Positions 1-12,900 of a stretch of DNA of 64,000 bases are shown here, piece after piece. The notes under the pieces were generated by a model. That model searched no databases. It was not told the DNA's origin and saw only the letters and a program-made list of their open reading frames with translations. The stretch comes from Ceratothoa steindachneri. Lineage: Eukaryota > Arthropoda > Malacostraca > Isopoda > Cymothoidae. The position numbers were made by a program, and so were the translations under genes. Where the stretch lies: contig OZ018330.1 in assembly GCA_963969495.1 (NCBI GenBank), positions 48,941,206-49,005,205 of the forward strand, in the 5' to 3' direction. Within the stretch, counting starts at the first letter, position 1; the number at the start of each line of letters is the position of its first letter.

Positions 1-382
1 TCATTGGGCATGGTGACCCTATTTGTTTTACGGGACGCAATCGCTCACCACCTCTTGCAGTAGCCCGCACTGCAAGAGGTGCTTACAGGCCCGGCAGAGC
101 CAGGCGCCGCCATTTGGGACCACCCCTCCCGCCTGGTGGCCTGGCAGTCCTTCGGCATGGCGGCTCCACCTTAGACACGGCGTAAAACAGATAGAATGTG
201 AAGAGGAGAGGAAAAGGGATGTGAGGAAGGTATGGGTGGGGATGAAGCAGGTTGTTAAAAAACCCCCATCCCGAACCGGAGCTGAGGGGTTAGGGAACAA
301 TGCCCCCTCCCCCCTCAGCCCCCATCCGGGGTGGTTGGCTTGAGAAGAAGGTCAGCATTCTACCCTGTGAAATTAGAGGCTG
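1..382 (-). mobile_element. 5' leader of an I-like retrotransposon (element-B family), element continues left of the window
   Basis: This stretch is closely similar, with no large gaps, to 36054-36429, which is the 5' leader of element B. In B the ORF1 start codon is the minus-strand ATG at 36063. The same ATG lies here at 11-9, so only the first codons of this copy's ORF1 are inside the window and the body lies to the left. The similarity stops at about position 382, where the sequence continues differently from the 36.4-kb copy. Short open frames on the plus strand here are not conserved proteins; they are leader sequence read the wrong way. Confidence 0.75.
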
Positions 383-440
383 ACCAGAGAAAGTTGTGGG
401 AGAGGTTGTATGAAAAGCGACGAGGTAGGGGAGAAATCGG

Positions 441-672
441 GCTATCTGAAGGAAGGAAGAGAGGCTAAGCTGGGGCCGGACGGAGCGCTGGATCCCGTCA
501 GCACGGCGGCCAGGATGGCAAATCGCCGCGCCCCTTACGGGGACGAATTAGGGAAGAAATAGAGGCTATCTGAAGGAAGAAAGGGTGGCTAAGCTAGGGC
601 CGGACGGAGCGCTGGATCCAGTCAGCACGGCGGCCAGAATGGCAAATCGCTGCGCCCCTTACGGGGACGACA
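441..672. repeat. 124-bp GC-rich tandem repeat, two units
   Basis: Two units start near 441 and 565. They share long identical blocks, including the segment around 'gccggacggagcgctggatc' and the end block 'gccccttacggggacga'. The period is 124 bp. The tract lies just upstream, in minus-strand sense, of the retrotransposon leader at 1-382. It could be repeated 5' promoter monomers of that element, but no other copy in the window confirms this. Confidence 0.7.
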
Positions 673-749
673 ACATGCAATGATGATGGGTAATCATCAT
701 GGTATGTTGTATAGGTCAAGTGAGAACATAACAGAAAAGTGTGTTGATA

Positions 750-848
750 AAGATGCCGAATCATATCATAATGGATCCCGTCATCAAGGCCAGGAGTAGA
801 AGACCCACAAAGGGAAAATGCAGCACGCAACTCGTGGATGGAGAACAA
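750..848 (-). pseudogene. Short fragment of an I-like reverse transcriptase
   Basis: About 33 codons read LFSIHELRAAF and then GIHYDMIRHL on the minus strand. This matches the region just before the fingers domain of the element-A reverse transcriptase (LFSIHELHNAL and GISYDMIRNM at about 22.3 kb). No other RT motif flanks it, so it is an isolated scrap of a related element. The surrounding 108-codon open frame is otherwise not RT-like. Confidence 0.6.
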
Positions 849-1459
849 GGCACAAAAACCCTTACGAGAAGGGAAAGTTTTAGACTTACAGTAAGCCATA
901 GCAAACAAATTTAACCACATTGCCCCTCAGGACTCCCCACCATGGAGGCCAACAAGGGCCTGGCACGACTGCAACTCTCGATTCGGTTGCGGCCGGTAGG
1001 TCCTCTCAGAGAATGGATACAGATTCACCACACCATCTTTATGGGCCAAAGAGGCTGCCCGAGTTCTTATATGCACAGAGAAAAAAAAGCCAACGATGGG
1101 TTTCGCCTTGGGCATCGGCAAACGAAGACAACGGAGACACCCAACCTCCGACCTTCATAAAAGAATTCAGAATCAGTCTGAAAAAAACAAGCAGAGGTCA
1201 GGAAAACGTCGGAGCCAATAGATAGAAGAAAAAGGAGGGAGGAAATAAAGGGCAGTAAAAGAAAATAATTGGGGAGAAAAATAGGGGTGTAGTAAAAGTC
1301 TGGTTCACAGCAGCAGGAAACCCCAAAAGGCCGAAGGGATGACCACCATCACCACATAAGGCCTGAGCCTCTTTGGCACCAACTCCTGAAAAAAGAAAAG
1401 GTCCTCGAGAGAGGGAGAAAGGGGGGAGGTTAAGTTGGACAGTAGTAGTAAAAGACAAA
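849..1459. other. Unassigned stretch, moderately GC-rich
   Basis: Several short open frames of 64-101 codons occur on both strands, but none has a recognisable motif or agrees with its neighbours. The base composition resembles the retrotransposon leader to its left more than the AT-rich DNA to its right. It may be further 5' sequence of that element or of an older one. Confidence 0.4.
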
Positions 1460-4319
1460 TTTATATTTTATTGATCCCCGAAGATCAGTGAAATATTTGC
1501 AGATCCACTCAGCAGCCTCATTCCCTTTTTATGTTTACCTTTGAGAAAGGCTACAATCACTGGCCTTCTTCAATCTTCAAGCACTCCTCCATAATATAGA
1601 ATTCACATTTACCAATTTAGATATTCACCACTGATATTCTCACCATCGACTTTTCCATTTTTTAACTTTCTCATCACTACTCTACTTCTATGCTGATGGG
1701 TTTGATAGCTACTAACATCTACCACTTACCACATCAGCACAATGAATCATATTCACATTATATTGAATTTCAAAAACCTTAATCACACCCTTATTCATAA
1801 GAACTCTAATATTTACATCCTTAATACTGATATATCAAACAATTTTTCTACTTCTTTACAAAACATCTTAGAATTTCTATACATAATTCAGCTTATGTCA
1901 ACCCTCTCAAGTACATCTCTTTTAAATGAAAAACACAACTCTTAATTTTCTTCATTACATTCTTCCATATAATGATCCCTTCTATCAATGTGTAGAATTT
2001 CTATACATAATTCAACTTATGTCAACCCTCTCAAGTACATTACATTCTTCCATATAATGATCCCTTCTATCAATGTGTGATTAAATACAATTTACTCACT
2101 GTGTAACATTGATTCATTATAAAAAAAAAACTATGAAAAGAAAAACAAAATGTTTTATTGGTTTAAAATATCACATTGAAATAATTTCCACCCACTAGAC
2201 AATAGATGTGAAACTTTATTTCAATCAGATGACCAAAAGGAATTTGAGTGCTCTAAAATTACAGTGAATGTATAGGTTTCCACATTCACAACTATAATAG
2301 TGCATATCATGAGATAATTAATAGGCTAGTTTTATCTTATCCTAGATTTCCACTTGAACAAAGAAAAAAAATGAAAACTGCTAAATATTTACATTGGCAC
2401 TTTAACAGGGTACTCAATAAGCCCCCCGATATTATTTGATATAAAAATAAAAATTTTATAGGATTATTAAATACATATTAGATCTGAACTGTAATCTTAA
2501 ATCAGGTGCATGTTTCAAGTGTTCCATAAACAAGATTCAAATAATACTTTGGAAATGTTGAAGTAGCAGTTTAGAAAAGTTTCCTAGATCACAGGTTCAC
2601 CTAAAAGAAAGATTGACATTAAAAGTACACACAACCAAAGAAGATAAATATTTGAATATTTGAACAACAAACAAATTCCTGGGTCAGATTTCAGGTAACC
2701 ATTTTTAAGAGATTTAAAGTTTAAGCTTATATTTAAATAAAAATTGCACATAGGGAAACCCCATAATTGAGTTGACCATTAAGATCAGTGACTCAGTACA
2801 ACTCCCTTCTCCAAGAGTGTTCTCATAATGGACAGCAACAGTTAAGACTAATTTCACTTAATAATTAATGCGATAAAATGTTTCATCAATCTTTGGTAGA
2901 AAAATACCTTAATTGAACCAAATAATTTAAAAAAAAACAGATTAATTATTTCACTTTAACAAATGCCCGCTGCCCAATGACTGACACACCATATGATGGA
3001 AAAGAAAGGTAAGGAGAAAGAATTCAAAAGAAAAGAGGAAAAAATTGAATAAGTTGTCTTAAAGTACCTTGGAATGAACTAAAACCATCTTTTGAACCAT
3101 GTCCAAACCTCCAATAGATACCATAGAACATATAAGAGGGAAGAAAGGAAGCCCCAAACAAGAGAATACAAATACAATATAGGTACAAGGCGGGACCTGG
3201 TCTAGAAGAACCATATGGGGTGAATTGTAGTGGCATTAATTCACACCAATGGCACTTTGTGGGCACTGTGTGCTACCGACAACCAGAGTAAGGGTACCAT
3301 ATGACCAGTGGTGCATGTGCCAGAAAATGCCACATTCATGTGAAGAAATGCAACCTCAGGTAGTTGCCCAGTGTTGACAAGCCCTGGGTATTTACCTCTT
3401 CTCTGCTCTTCCTATACATCTAACTTTTTCCTTCTGAATATTATTATCTAGACAACCACCAGTCTCCCTCTCACCTAAGCTGGAAATAGAACATAAGTAT
3501 GCCCTACCCTCCACACAAATGCAAGTCCTACCTGTGACTTACAAGTCCACTGTTTGCAGGCCTGTCCTTTGCTCCTTGTGCAACAAATGCCACCACTTAA
3601 TAACTCTAAACAAATACACACTAGGGAGGAGGGAGAGATAAAAAGGGGTGTTTTTTTTATTCCACAAAAAGCTGAGATAAGTGTCATTATAACATATAAA
3701 TATTAAAAGCATTTGACTACCCCTACCCCTTGCAACCCCACCCTAATTTAGTGCATTTATTAAGACTTGGATACAAATGTATGATGTGCTAACATGGTTA
3801 AATATATATAGAAATTTTATATTAATAAAATTATTTAGGCACTTTAAAAGTAAACACAAAAAGTTGTTTGCAAAATTTTATAAGCAAAAAGTTATATAAT
3901 GTGTATAAAAAAGATATGTAGAGGCAAAGAGTTATATAATACAGGTATAAAAATGTATGCAGAAGCAAAAAATATATATATATAAGGGTAAAAACAATTC
4001 TATAGCTCATTAAGGAAAATTGAAATCATTACTAATTATAATCAAATAAATTGATTAATTTATTTTTCAGATTATTTACATTATGGCTTCTATAAATAAT
4101 ACAAGTTTAATAAAATACATATTAATAAATAAAAATGTCCAGCCAGAAATAAAGTTCCACTAAAGAGATAACCGATATCTTCACTTGTTTGTGTAATGAC
4201 AAAAAAAATAAGCATAAAGATTGTAGATACAATATTAAAATACCTATGATTGATTGGGAAAGTTTTATACAACAGAAAAAACAACAAACCAGTTAGGACC
4301 TACTGACAAGGAAACATCT
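1460..4319. other. AT-rich non-coding stretch
   Basis: There is no convincing coding region. The longest open frames are about 80 codons and low in complexity. Apart from the local duplication at 1870-2080 and short (TA)n runs near 3970, I see no structure here. Confidence 0.6.
1870..2080. repeat. Interleaved local duplications (offsets 124 and 85 bp)
   Basis: A block starting 'agaatttctatacataattc' occurs at 1870 and 1994 (offset 124). A second block starting 'ttacattcttccatataatg' occurs at 1955 and 2040 (offset 85). The copies differ at one or two bases, so the duplication is recent. It encodes nothing recognisable. Confidence 0.75.
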
Positions 4320-4320
4320 G

Positions 4321-5850
4321 ATGAAAAAAGAAGTTCAGAAAGTAGGCAAAACAGAAAAAGGGAAGAAAAAAATGCACCTAGATATGAACATTGCATCAAT
4401 GAGTCAACAAGGCGCATTTGAATATACTGAAGTGTTGCTGAATTTGAAGAGAACATCCACGATATCAGACTTTATGCATGATTCCAACCAATGGAAAATC
4501 ACCAGAACAAATGCACTTAAGAAAATTTAGCTAATATAGCAGACAAATAGAGGGTAAAGCATAGAGGTACTGCAGCTGTATATAAATACAGTTTTAAAAG
4601 ATGCTGATTTTTAGAAAAATCTAATATGTTGTGTAAGAAAAAAAAAGTTGAAAGGAAAAGAAAACAGATTAGCAAGATGAATGTTATAAAAATGAAATCT
4701 GAAATTGTACACCTTGAAGGTATTGGATTTGATGGAAGTGATGAAACAATGAAAGACAAGATTGTTATAGTTAAATATGCAGATTTTGACATGGACTAAT
4801 TAACTCTTGATAATAGAAACACTAGTTGCAGTGCAGAAAAAATTATCACATTTTTAGTCAATTCAGTTAATCAATAATCCTTAAAAACATTGTGATGCCA
4901 CACCAGTAAATATTGGATAGATTGGTAGAAGTATTAAATTAATTGAAATGTATCTTGATAAACTTCTGCAGTGGCGCATTTGTCTTTACATACAAATGAG
5001 CTTCCTTTTTGACATCTTTGAAACAAAAGCTGGAAAAACTACAGGAACAAACATGTTGAAAGGATCTATTTGAAATAAAATAAATATGATCTGACAAAAT
5101 TGAATATTGTTAAATTTATTCCAATCAATAGTAAAAATATTGAAATGTCAGCTGAGCTAGTTGATACTTTGTGTTCAGATCAAAAATGTATAAATGAAAG
5201 ATGGTTGAAATGCACAAATAGAATGCTTTAGCTTTACGTTTCAGCAGAAAGTCCCACTAAAAGCCTTAATAGATATCATAAAAATTTTAATGGAAGCTTA
5301 TGCTCCAAGTTGGTTTTTGATTAAATCCTATCCAAAGATAAGAGTGATGGAGCACATAAATTCCAGTATATGATGGAGGTAATCAGAAGTTCAAACAAAG
5401 CTCAGAAGGAAATTATGGCAAAGGCACTGTGAAATAATTCCTACTTTGCTCATCCTAAGAACATTTTATTAACCATGTTGAAAGAATCCAGAAGGATTAT
5501 CAGAGAGCAGACCATTCAGAACCTCATTTGAGCTAGAATTATAAAACTGACCATATCAGAAACTTTAAACTGTCAAAAACACAATTTTGAAGCTGAAAAT
5601 TATATAAAAGATGATTGATTGGAATAGCGATATTATTATATTTTACACAATTCTGTGGAATTTAATAAATGATAAACCTGAAGCTCAATTTAAAGCACTG
5701 CAAATTATTATATTTCCTTGTCATAGCCGAGGCATAGTAAACATGCCATTAATTTTATTGACAAAAAAAAGCAGAAGAATGAATCTATGAAAATAGATCA
5801 ATTTATCTTAAATGTAACCAAATCAAGAAAAAAGTATTAAAGTTTAATTG
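4321..5850 (+). pseudogene. Decayed uncharacterised repeat-family gene
   Basis: Short plus-strand frames separated by stops and shifts keep a protein-like pattern. Near the 3' half one reads LLTMLKESRRIIREQTIQNL, then in other frames NFEAENYI and FPCHSRGI. This order (a leucine-rich MLK.SRRIIRE block, an acidic EAENY block, then FPCH) resembles an uncharacterised repetitive protein family that I recall from arthropod and cnidarian genomes. That memory is the only basis for the link. The 5' part (4321-4527) is a lysine-rich open frame of 69 codons. There are no terminal repeats that I can see and no function is assigned. Confidence 0.35.
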
Positions 5851-6262
5851 AAAAATACAGTGGATGTTATAATAGAAGAGGAGAGGAGAAAACTGTGTAC
5901 AGCATGAAAATTGTAAAAATTTTGAGTAAGTTAATCTAAGTCCTTTTCTTTGAGGACTAAGTTTTTTCACGAGATGTGGTAGTGTGGATAATCCTTAACA
6001 CTACAATTCTTGGCTACACATAAGTGCATATTTAAGCAATGAAACTCTTGAAAATAGTTAATATTTGGCTTGATAATGTTTTTTTTTCATTTATGTTTGA
6101 AATATAAAAATGTGTATGTAAGTGTGTGACAGGTAGGAAGGGTTGCAAACAATTTAAATTTTAATATGCACATTTCCACAACCAAATGCACTACAGCATT
6201 CTTACCTTACTATAAGAACATCTCATTCTTAAACTCTGCCAGACAAAGAAGCCCTCCTACAA
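5851..6262. other. AT-rich spacer
   Basis: No open frame or repeat is recognisable between the decayed gene to the left and the reverse-transcriptase relic to the right. Confidence 0.5.
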
Positions 6263-7880
6263 AACAATTAATAGCCATTAAATCACATACAATCAACATT
6301 TGAATGCCACCAACCTTTTGCCAACACTGACCAACAGATTTCTCACAAGCTAGCCTCGGCCCGACTCTTTGGAGTCCTGGACCTCTTCTTAGGAGGATGC
6401 AATGCCCATCACCTTACCTGACAAACCACACAGCCAGCCCTACACACCAAGAGGCACAGCCATTACAGAACAACTACCCTTGATAAGCATAACAGAAACC
6501 AACATACAAGAAAACCCTTAACACAATCACAACCCCACTTCCTCTGATAATACCATCTACTCTCAACACTACTACAGTAAAACCACCTAGCAAACTTTCC
6601 ACACTGTACTCTGACCACCTCCCAATTCATCAACTTCACCAACTAACCCAACCTATCTATAGCTCAAACAAAAACATGGCCAAATCACCCACAAACCACA
6701 TACTCCAACCACCCTTCAACTTCATAGACACTGCACTCACGATCAAATCTTTCAGAAACTCGCACACTGAAGGCCCAGACCACATCACAAACATCCACTT
6801 AAAATATCTTGGCCCCATATCCATAACTACACTCACAAACATCTTCAACCACTTATGGTTGCACAACATCATTCCCTTCCGGAAACCTGCCTGGTTCCTA
6901 TCATCAATCAAACAAACACCTCTACCTCTTCAGTTCTTACAGATCCATCTCGCTCTTCTCAACCATTTCCAAAACACTAGAAAACCTAATCTTCAAAAGA
7001 ATTAAACCTATTTCACCTCTCGCACTCAAAATCTAGTTTCAAAGAAAAATGCTAACAACCATAACAAAACTTTTCTTAAAAAACATTTCACCCAAATTGT
7101 TCCCCATTATGTAGTCATGGCCACAATAAACATCAGCAAAGCCTTTGACATTGTCCCATGCTCCATCCTCATAGAAAATTTTATAGATATTCACTACAAT
7201 GTCAAGAAATGGATAGCAAATTTCCTCTCCATCAGACATGGCCAAGTCCTCAAAAACTTTGCAATGGGGTCATTCAGGAGACCACCCTCTCTCTCTCATT
7301 CAATCTTTTTATGCAAGACACCTCACTCATACCCAATCACTGCCTAAGCATCTAGTTGGATGACCTACCCATTACATCCAAATCTACCTCCGTATGCAAG
7401 CACAACCTTCAGAAACCTAAACATGTAACTGCAACACCTGAAAAACTGGTCTATAATATTAACACTCACTCTACCCCTCAATAAATGTGAATTAAACCTC
7501 CACCCATGCATCATAGGCAACCTATTCCACTCTAACACCACAATAATTGGTATCATCCTAGACCCCCAAATGACTTTTACTACCAACACAAACAACTTTA
7601 CCTAAAATACCATATCCAAACTCAACCCCCTCGGAACATAATAAAACACCAAATTGGGTTAACATTGAGAAACTGAGCATACTATACACAGTTTATCCTC
7701 ATCGCCCTATATTATGCATCCCCAGCCTGGAGACCAACCATATCTAAAGGAAACCTACACAAGATATAAACAGTACTTTCCACACCACACCCATCCCTAT
7801 ACACCACTTCCACAAGGACTCAAGGAGACCCAAATTCTTCCAATCAAGGACCACCTAAACATGATAGGCATGCAATGCAG
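6263..7880 (+). pseudogene. Ruined non-LTR reverse transcriptase
   Basis: The plus strand carries RT motifs in broken order. A GPDHITNIHLKYLGP stretch (6676-7005 frame) corresponds to the 'GPD.I.N..LK.LGP' block before the fingers domain. A frame-shifted ISLFSTISKTLENLI block follows near 6950, then AFDIVP (the first palm motif region) at about 7140, and a LIALYYASPAWRP segment near 7700 typical of the region after the palm. The F/YADD catalytic box is not recognisable. The C-rich, A-rich composition suggests old, biased decay. It has many stops and no visible ends. It differs from the I-like elements further right and resembles the RTE-X/Nimb-like style, but the clade is uncertain. Confidence 0.6.
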
Positions 7881-7996
7881 TTTTTAACAAGCTGCTCCTC
7901 ACCCCACATCCACTACCCCCACACTCAATTCCTATCCCCAAATATTTAACTCCACCTCCCACTATACCCTATTATTAGTGATTCTCCCACCCCAAT

Positions 7997-8020
7997 ACAC
8001 ACACACACACACACACACAC
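7997..8020. repeat. (AC)12 microsatellite
   Basis: Uninterrupted AC dinucleotides follow the reverse-transcriptase relic. It explains the CVCVCV run in the minus-strand frame here. Confidence 0.95.
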
Positions 8021-9218
8021 AGAACCAGAATATAAACATACCCACTTCACCTACATAGCACTTCAAAACTAACACCCAATAGCTGATTCCAAAGAATCCC
8101 ATCTGGCATTCACTCATCCATGTCCACTCTGGCTCATTTACAGCCAAAACAAATAAATACCCCCTGAAGCAACCCCAAACCTCTACTAATCTCATCCTTT
8201 TGACACTTCCCTTGATCACCTCAGAACATTTTTTTTACAATAACCTCATCTACTGATGAAAATCTGGGGGCAACACAGTAAGGAAAGTAAAAAAGTGATT
8301 GAGGATGACTACTTGGCTCTAATATGGGAGAGAGAGAATATCATCACCATGGTATCAGATGCACTATATAGAGTTGAACATGTTCAAAGACCCTGAATCC
8401 AGTCATGATATTAGTGACCCTGACCTACCTTAAGACAACCTATTCTATCTACTAATATACACTCTAAATGCTTGGATGTTTTTTTCCATCCAATAGCAGC
8501 GATTTGTACCAACACCTAGTTATTGGGCAGGGTTAAGATAACCAATTTGGATTCTAGTAAAACTATTTCTCCTTCATGGATTTTGGAACAGGCATAATTA
8601 ATAAGCATAGAGAATGGTTTAAAAAAAAAAAGTTAGCAAAATTGGCCAAGAGAAATTCCATTTAACAGGCAAGAAGAACCAATTCATGGCCCCAGCATCA
8701 CATAAAAGGAACAAAATATGGATAGATTACTTTTGAGAAATAACTTTGTACAAGAATTCTTAGTAATAGAATTTAGTCCACAACCTTTGCAACATTTCAT
8801 TGTCATAACTACTGAAATGGCACACATATCAAATAATTTTAACAAGCTACCAAAAAATGTACTGCAACCAATTAGTTTTCTTTACCCTCAGAAAACATTC
8901 CATGTTTATTAGGTCTTTGAATGTGACCTATCCCTTGCAAACAAAATTTTTCACTCAGGCATCAAAAATAAATTAGTTGGCACAAACCAAAACCTGGCAT
9001 ATACTAAGGCAATGAAAGTACCAATGGGTATCTAGATGCAGCGATAGAAATAGAAAATATAAAAATAACTTTGTAAGCTCAAAAATACATTAGAAAACAA
9101 GGCATAAAGTTAATAAATAATAATTTGGTAGGTAGGTGGTTCACCACTGATCTGTGCTATTTTATGAGGCCATTAAGCACAAAGTTAATCTTCAAATAAT
9201 TAGTTATAATTATTAACA
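8021..9218. other. Non-coding stretch downstream of the transporter gene
   Basis: Nothing recognisable is seen. It lies 3' of the SLC35A-like gene and probably includes its 3' flank. Confidence 0.5.
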
Positions 9219-9224
9219 TTTATT
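9219..9224 (-). promoter_or_regulatory. Possible polyadenylation signal of the SLC35A-like gene
   Basis: 'tttatt' on the plus strand is AATAAA on the minus strand, about 40 bp past the stop codon at 9267-9265. The local sequence is AT-rich, so the hexamer could also occur by chance. Confidence 0.3.
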
Positions 9225-9264
9225 ATTTAGTTTTGTAATAATCTGGTGATAGTTTCAGTAGCCT

Positions 9265-9906
9265 TTATACCTTTTGTAGAGTCGAGCCAATGATGGACTT
9301 GGTCTTGGGTTCATGAGAATAGAAGAAGACGGAAGTCATTACCAAGATGGTTCCTACGATGAATTGGATGGAAATAACAAAATTGAAGATAAACATGGAG
9401 AACAGAGTTGAAAGGATGATTGCTAGTGATGTAGCAAATCCTTTTAAAATATTGTCTGCATATTTGACAACCATAGCGACGAGCAGCCCACCGACAGCAT
9501 TCAGCACCACGAGATAGACAACATAACCATCATAGGCATAGAAGAATCCATTCTGCATAATACTTGTCCAGTCACTGGCAAGCGCTGTCAATACCCCTAA
9601 TGGCAATGATAGGAGTGAAAGCTGCACATTTCTAACCCAAATGGAGATCTCAGAGCCTTTGAGGATCTTCTCGAAATAGATCCCAGCAAAACCGGAACAG
9701 CAACATGCACCAAGGGCAGCAACACAACCCAACAGGCGATTTTGCTCTTGTATGGTTACATTCTCACCCCCTGTGTTAGCTAGCTGTACCAATGCAACAC
9801 CAATTGTCAAAAGAACTAAGGCAAACCACTGCAGGAGTCTCAACTTTTTACTTAGTATCAATACAGCAAACATAGCTGTGGTAAGGATTTTCATCTGGTA
9901 AGTAAC
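9265..9906 (-). CDS. SLC35A-like last exon
   Basis: The acceptor 'ctttttgcag' precedes [10 protein letters not shown]. This single exon of 213 codons carries the whole C-terminal half: [15 protein letters not shown], the [18 protein letters not shown] signature and the last helix ([16 protein letters not shown]). It ends LQKV followed by TAA at 9267-9265. The open frame extends 18 nt upstream of the acceptor (MCYFLQ), which is intron. Confidence 0.95.
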   Translation of the reverse strand, partial: VTYQMKILTTAMFAVLILSKKLRLLQWFALVLLTIGVALVQLANTGGENVTIQEQNRLLGCVAALGACCCSGFAGIYFEKILKGSEISIWVRNVQLSLLSLPLGVLTALASDWTSIMQNGFFYAYDGYVVYLVVLNAVGGLLVAMVVKYADNILKGFATSLAIILSTLFSMFIFNFVISIQFIVGTILVMTSVFFYSHEPKTKSIIGSTLQKV

Positions 9907-12900
9907 CTGCAAAAAGTAACACAAGATTCAAAACTTTACCAATCATTGAATGCTGTTACAAACTTTGAAATCATACTACTATAACTTTTATTTGTGAAAA
10001 ATCATTGTAAAACTGCAAATTCAATACCTGATATGTAGCAGCATCAAGATTTGCAGCTGACACATATAGAAGATTATTTTGAATCAAATAAATGAAAGAA
10101 GGCACAGCTACTTTTAAGGTGTCCAGTTTCTGCTTCCATATTTGTACTTGCAATATGCTAATAAGTTGCTGAAAAACAATCACCTTACAGTCTTCTATAT
10201 TGATGAATTAGCCCAATAGTTCAATTCTTTAACACCCTACTTTAACTCTGGATTATCAGGTTATAAAATTATTAAAAATTTCATTTGTAATTAGGTATAA
10301 AGGATAATGCCATGAATATTTCACCCTAAAAACTTAAAAAATGGAAAATGGAATAGTAAAATAAAAATGATTCACAAACCTGAAAAGATCCAGCATCATG
10401 GAACACAAGATAAAGAGAAGCTAATAATTTGACAAACTCAGCCGAAACTACCGCTAAAAAGAATATGAAATTTATTAATTTGACAATAGTAAATATATAA
10501 CATGATTTTAAATATGACCAAATTAGACAAAATGATGAAGGAAAAGAGAGCAAAAATACATTAATGATGAAACAAGTAATTCCAGTATATGCAATTTAAG
10601 TTGTTTTAATCTTCTCTTAAGACAAAGACATTTTAATGAAACTTGATATTACTTCATTACCAATGTATTCCTCAGTTAGGCATAAATTGAATGAAGAACA
10701 ATTAAGCAAGTTATAAATGAAATTTAGGAAATATAATATCCCTTCTACACTATGCACAGTCATCTCAGGATGGCTCCAATGCAGTCACCATTCAAGACTG
10801 AAAAAACAGACTGAGAAAGAAATTTGCATCCACAATCACCAGGAATCAGACAGCTCAACACAGATTCATAACAAATCCAACAATTGCAGAATTTAGACTA
10901 AATCTGCAAATACATTGAGTGACATTTCTTTTGAGAGAATCCTATCCGGTCAGCAGAGTTGATTGAGATAGCTGGCCATGGGGAATAATCTTAAGCCAAG
11001 GACAACATAAGTAAATAACAAACCACATTAGTAATTCTAAGTGAAGAGGAATAAAGCCCAGGTTACCGGTGCTATTAACAAAAAGAAGACCCAAATTGGG
11101 TTCCCTTTGTAGAATGCTGGAGCAGCGTGTAGTGGGAAATACACATTATACTGTAGGTATTCACTGAAAAAAGCCCTAAAAAAGTGTAAATCAGTTCAAA
11201 AACCCTTAAAAAACATACAAATGTAAGGTCGATAAATTCTGAACATTTTATATAAAAATAACTTTGGGAAAAAAGTCAATGAACTAACATTTGTTTCCTT
11301 CATAACTATATTGCACATAACTCGGCAGTGGCATAGGAAACCCCCACACAAGGTTCATAAAAAAAATGAAAGTGTATGGAAGCTACATAGACTAAAAAAT
11401 TTAAAGAGACTGCTCAATGCACTTGTGATAGGAAGGGCATTCAACTCTCCAGGCCATGCCCAATTGCATACCCAAGAATGCAAAAACAAATGAAGTAAAA
11501 TAGCAACTGAGAGTAAATCAGCATCAGCAAAACTCATGAACCAAAGTTAGTCAAATGCATTTGTAGTCTTATTATACAAGAGCGTGTCTTTCCAAACAGC
11601 TTCTTCACACCAGTACATTTACATTTAACCACCTTCATTGACTATCAGCTGACACTGGAACAGGGAGAAAGATCGGTTTCCACATATAAAAAAGAATAAA
11701 TTGATGATGTAAAAGAAGTGATGATAAAGGTAGTATAAAAAGTATTATAAAGATGTAGGTCTGGTGAAATCAAGGGATGAAAACTAAACTATAGTGAAAC
11801 TAGGTTTGTTTTGAGGCAATTTCATTACACTAGTATGCTTGATTTTTTATATTTATGATGTTTTAAATGATTCTATATGAAATTTTTGCCCTGAATTTAA
11901 ATCTATATCCCATCTTTACGGATCAGGTCTTAATTTTTTTTTTCTACAACACATTTTATGTAAATGCTGTAATTACTCTGTTTTTCAGTAAGCTTTCTTT
12001 CATAATCTTAGATTTTTATTAAAAAGTTAGCAGAGAACTGCGTATCGCAAGATTAGAGTAATTCATTATTTTAAAATTCACAGTAACATGTATAGAAAAT
12101 AAAAAAATGACCCCAATTGGTTGCTCAATCGAAAATCACAGCATTTGTAAAGACCTGCTATCATGCCTATGTATACATAGAGATGGGAGATTGAGATAAG
12201 GATTTTGCTCTTTACATATGCCGCAGAACATGTGCCAAATACATACTTTAGATGATGGAGCAAGGTTAAGGCATTAATTACCTTTTAGTATACCTATGGT
12301 GTGGAGTGAAGGAAAGGATCATGCGATGGATTGTTACTTCTGCATGATGAACTTACAAGGTAGGTAATTTCATGCAACTTTTTGCTAATTTTCCAACACA
12401 GATTCACAATTTGTGAACATTCAATGGTTCTCCAAATTTAAAAGCTACTTGATGTATATACAGAGTGGGGATGGTATTCATTCACATGATGACTATCTCA
12501 GGAAAAAATATAGGTTTGTATTTTTTTAGTTACATTTGTGAAATTTGGGTGAGTTTGGCTTCATGACATGTTCTGTCAATCTAACTTGATGACAGCCTCC
12601 AAGCAACCTTGAAAAGGCCACAGGCCTTCATCACTTCTCTAAATTTTTATGCCCCAAAGGGTCTGGTAATCCTGTCTCTCTGATCATCCGCCATGTTGTA
12701 GGTGGGTTTGTTGCTCTCTCATTCCACTAGACTCCATACAAAGAAGTTGAGGGGGTTGCAGTCAGGTGAGTTGTGAGGCCAAATGTCAGGTGCAGTGTGA
12801 TCAAAGTAGTTCTCCAACAAACAGTCCTGAGTCTTCCAGTTGATCTGTGATCTGGCAGGGTGCAGTCTTGTTACCACATATAAGGCTTCCCTGCAGCTAC

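Noticed and set aside
3960..4000. Short TA run as an array
   Set aside because: Too short and common in this AT-rich DNA to report as a feature.
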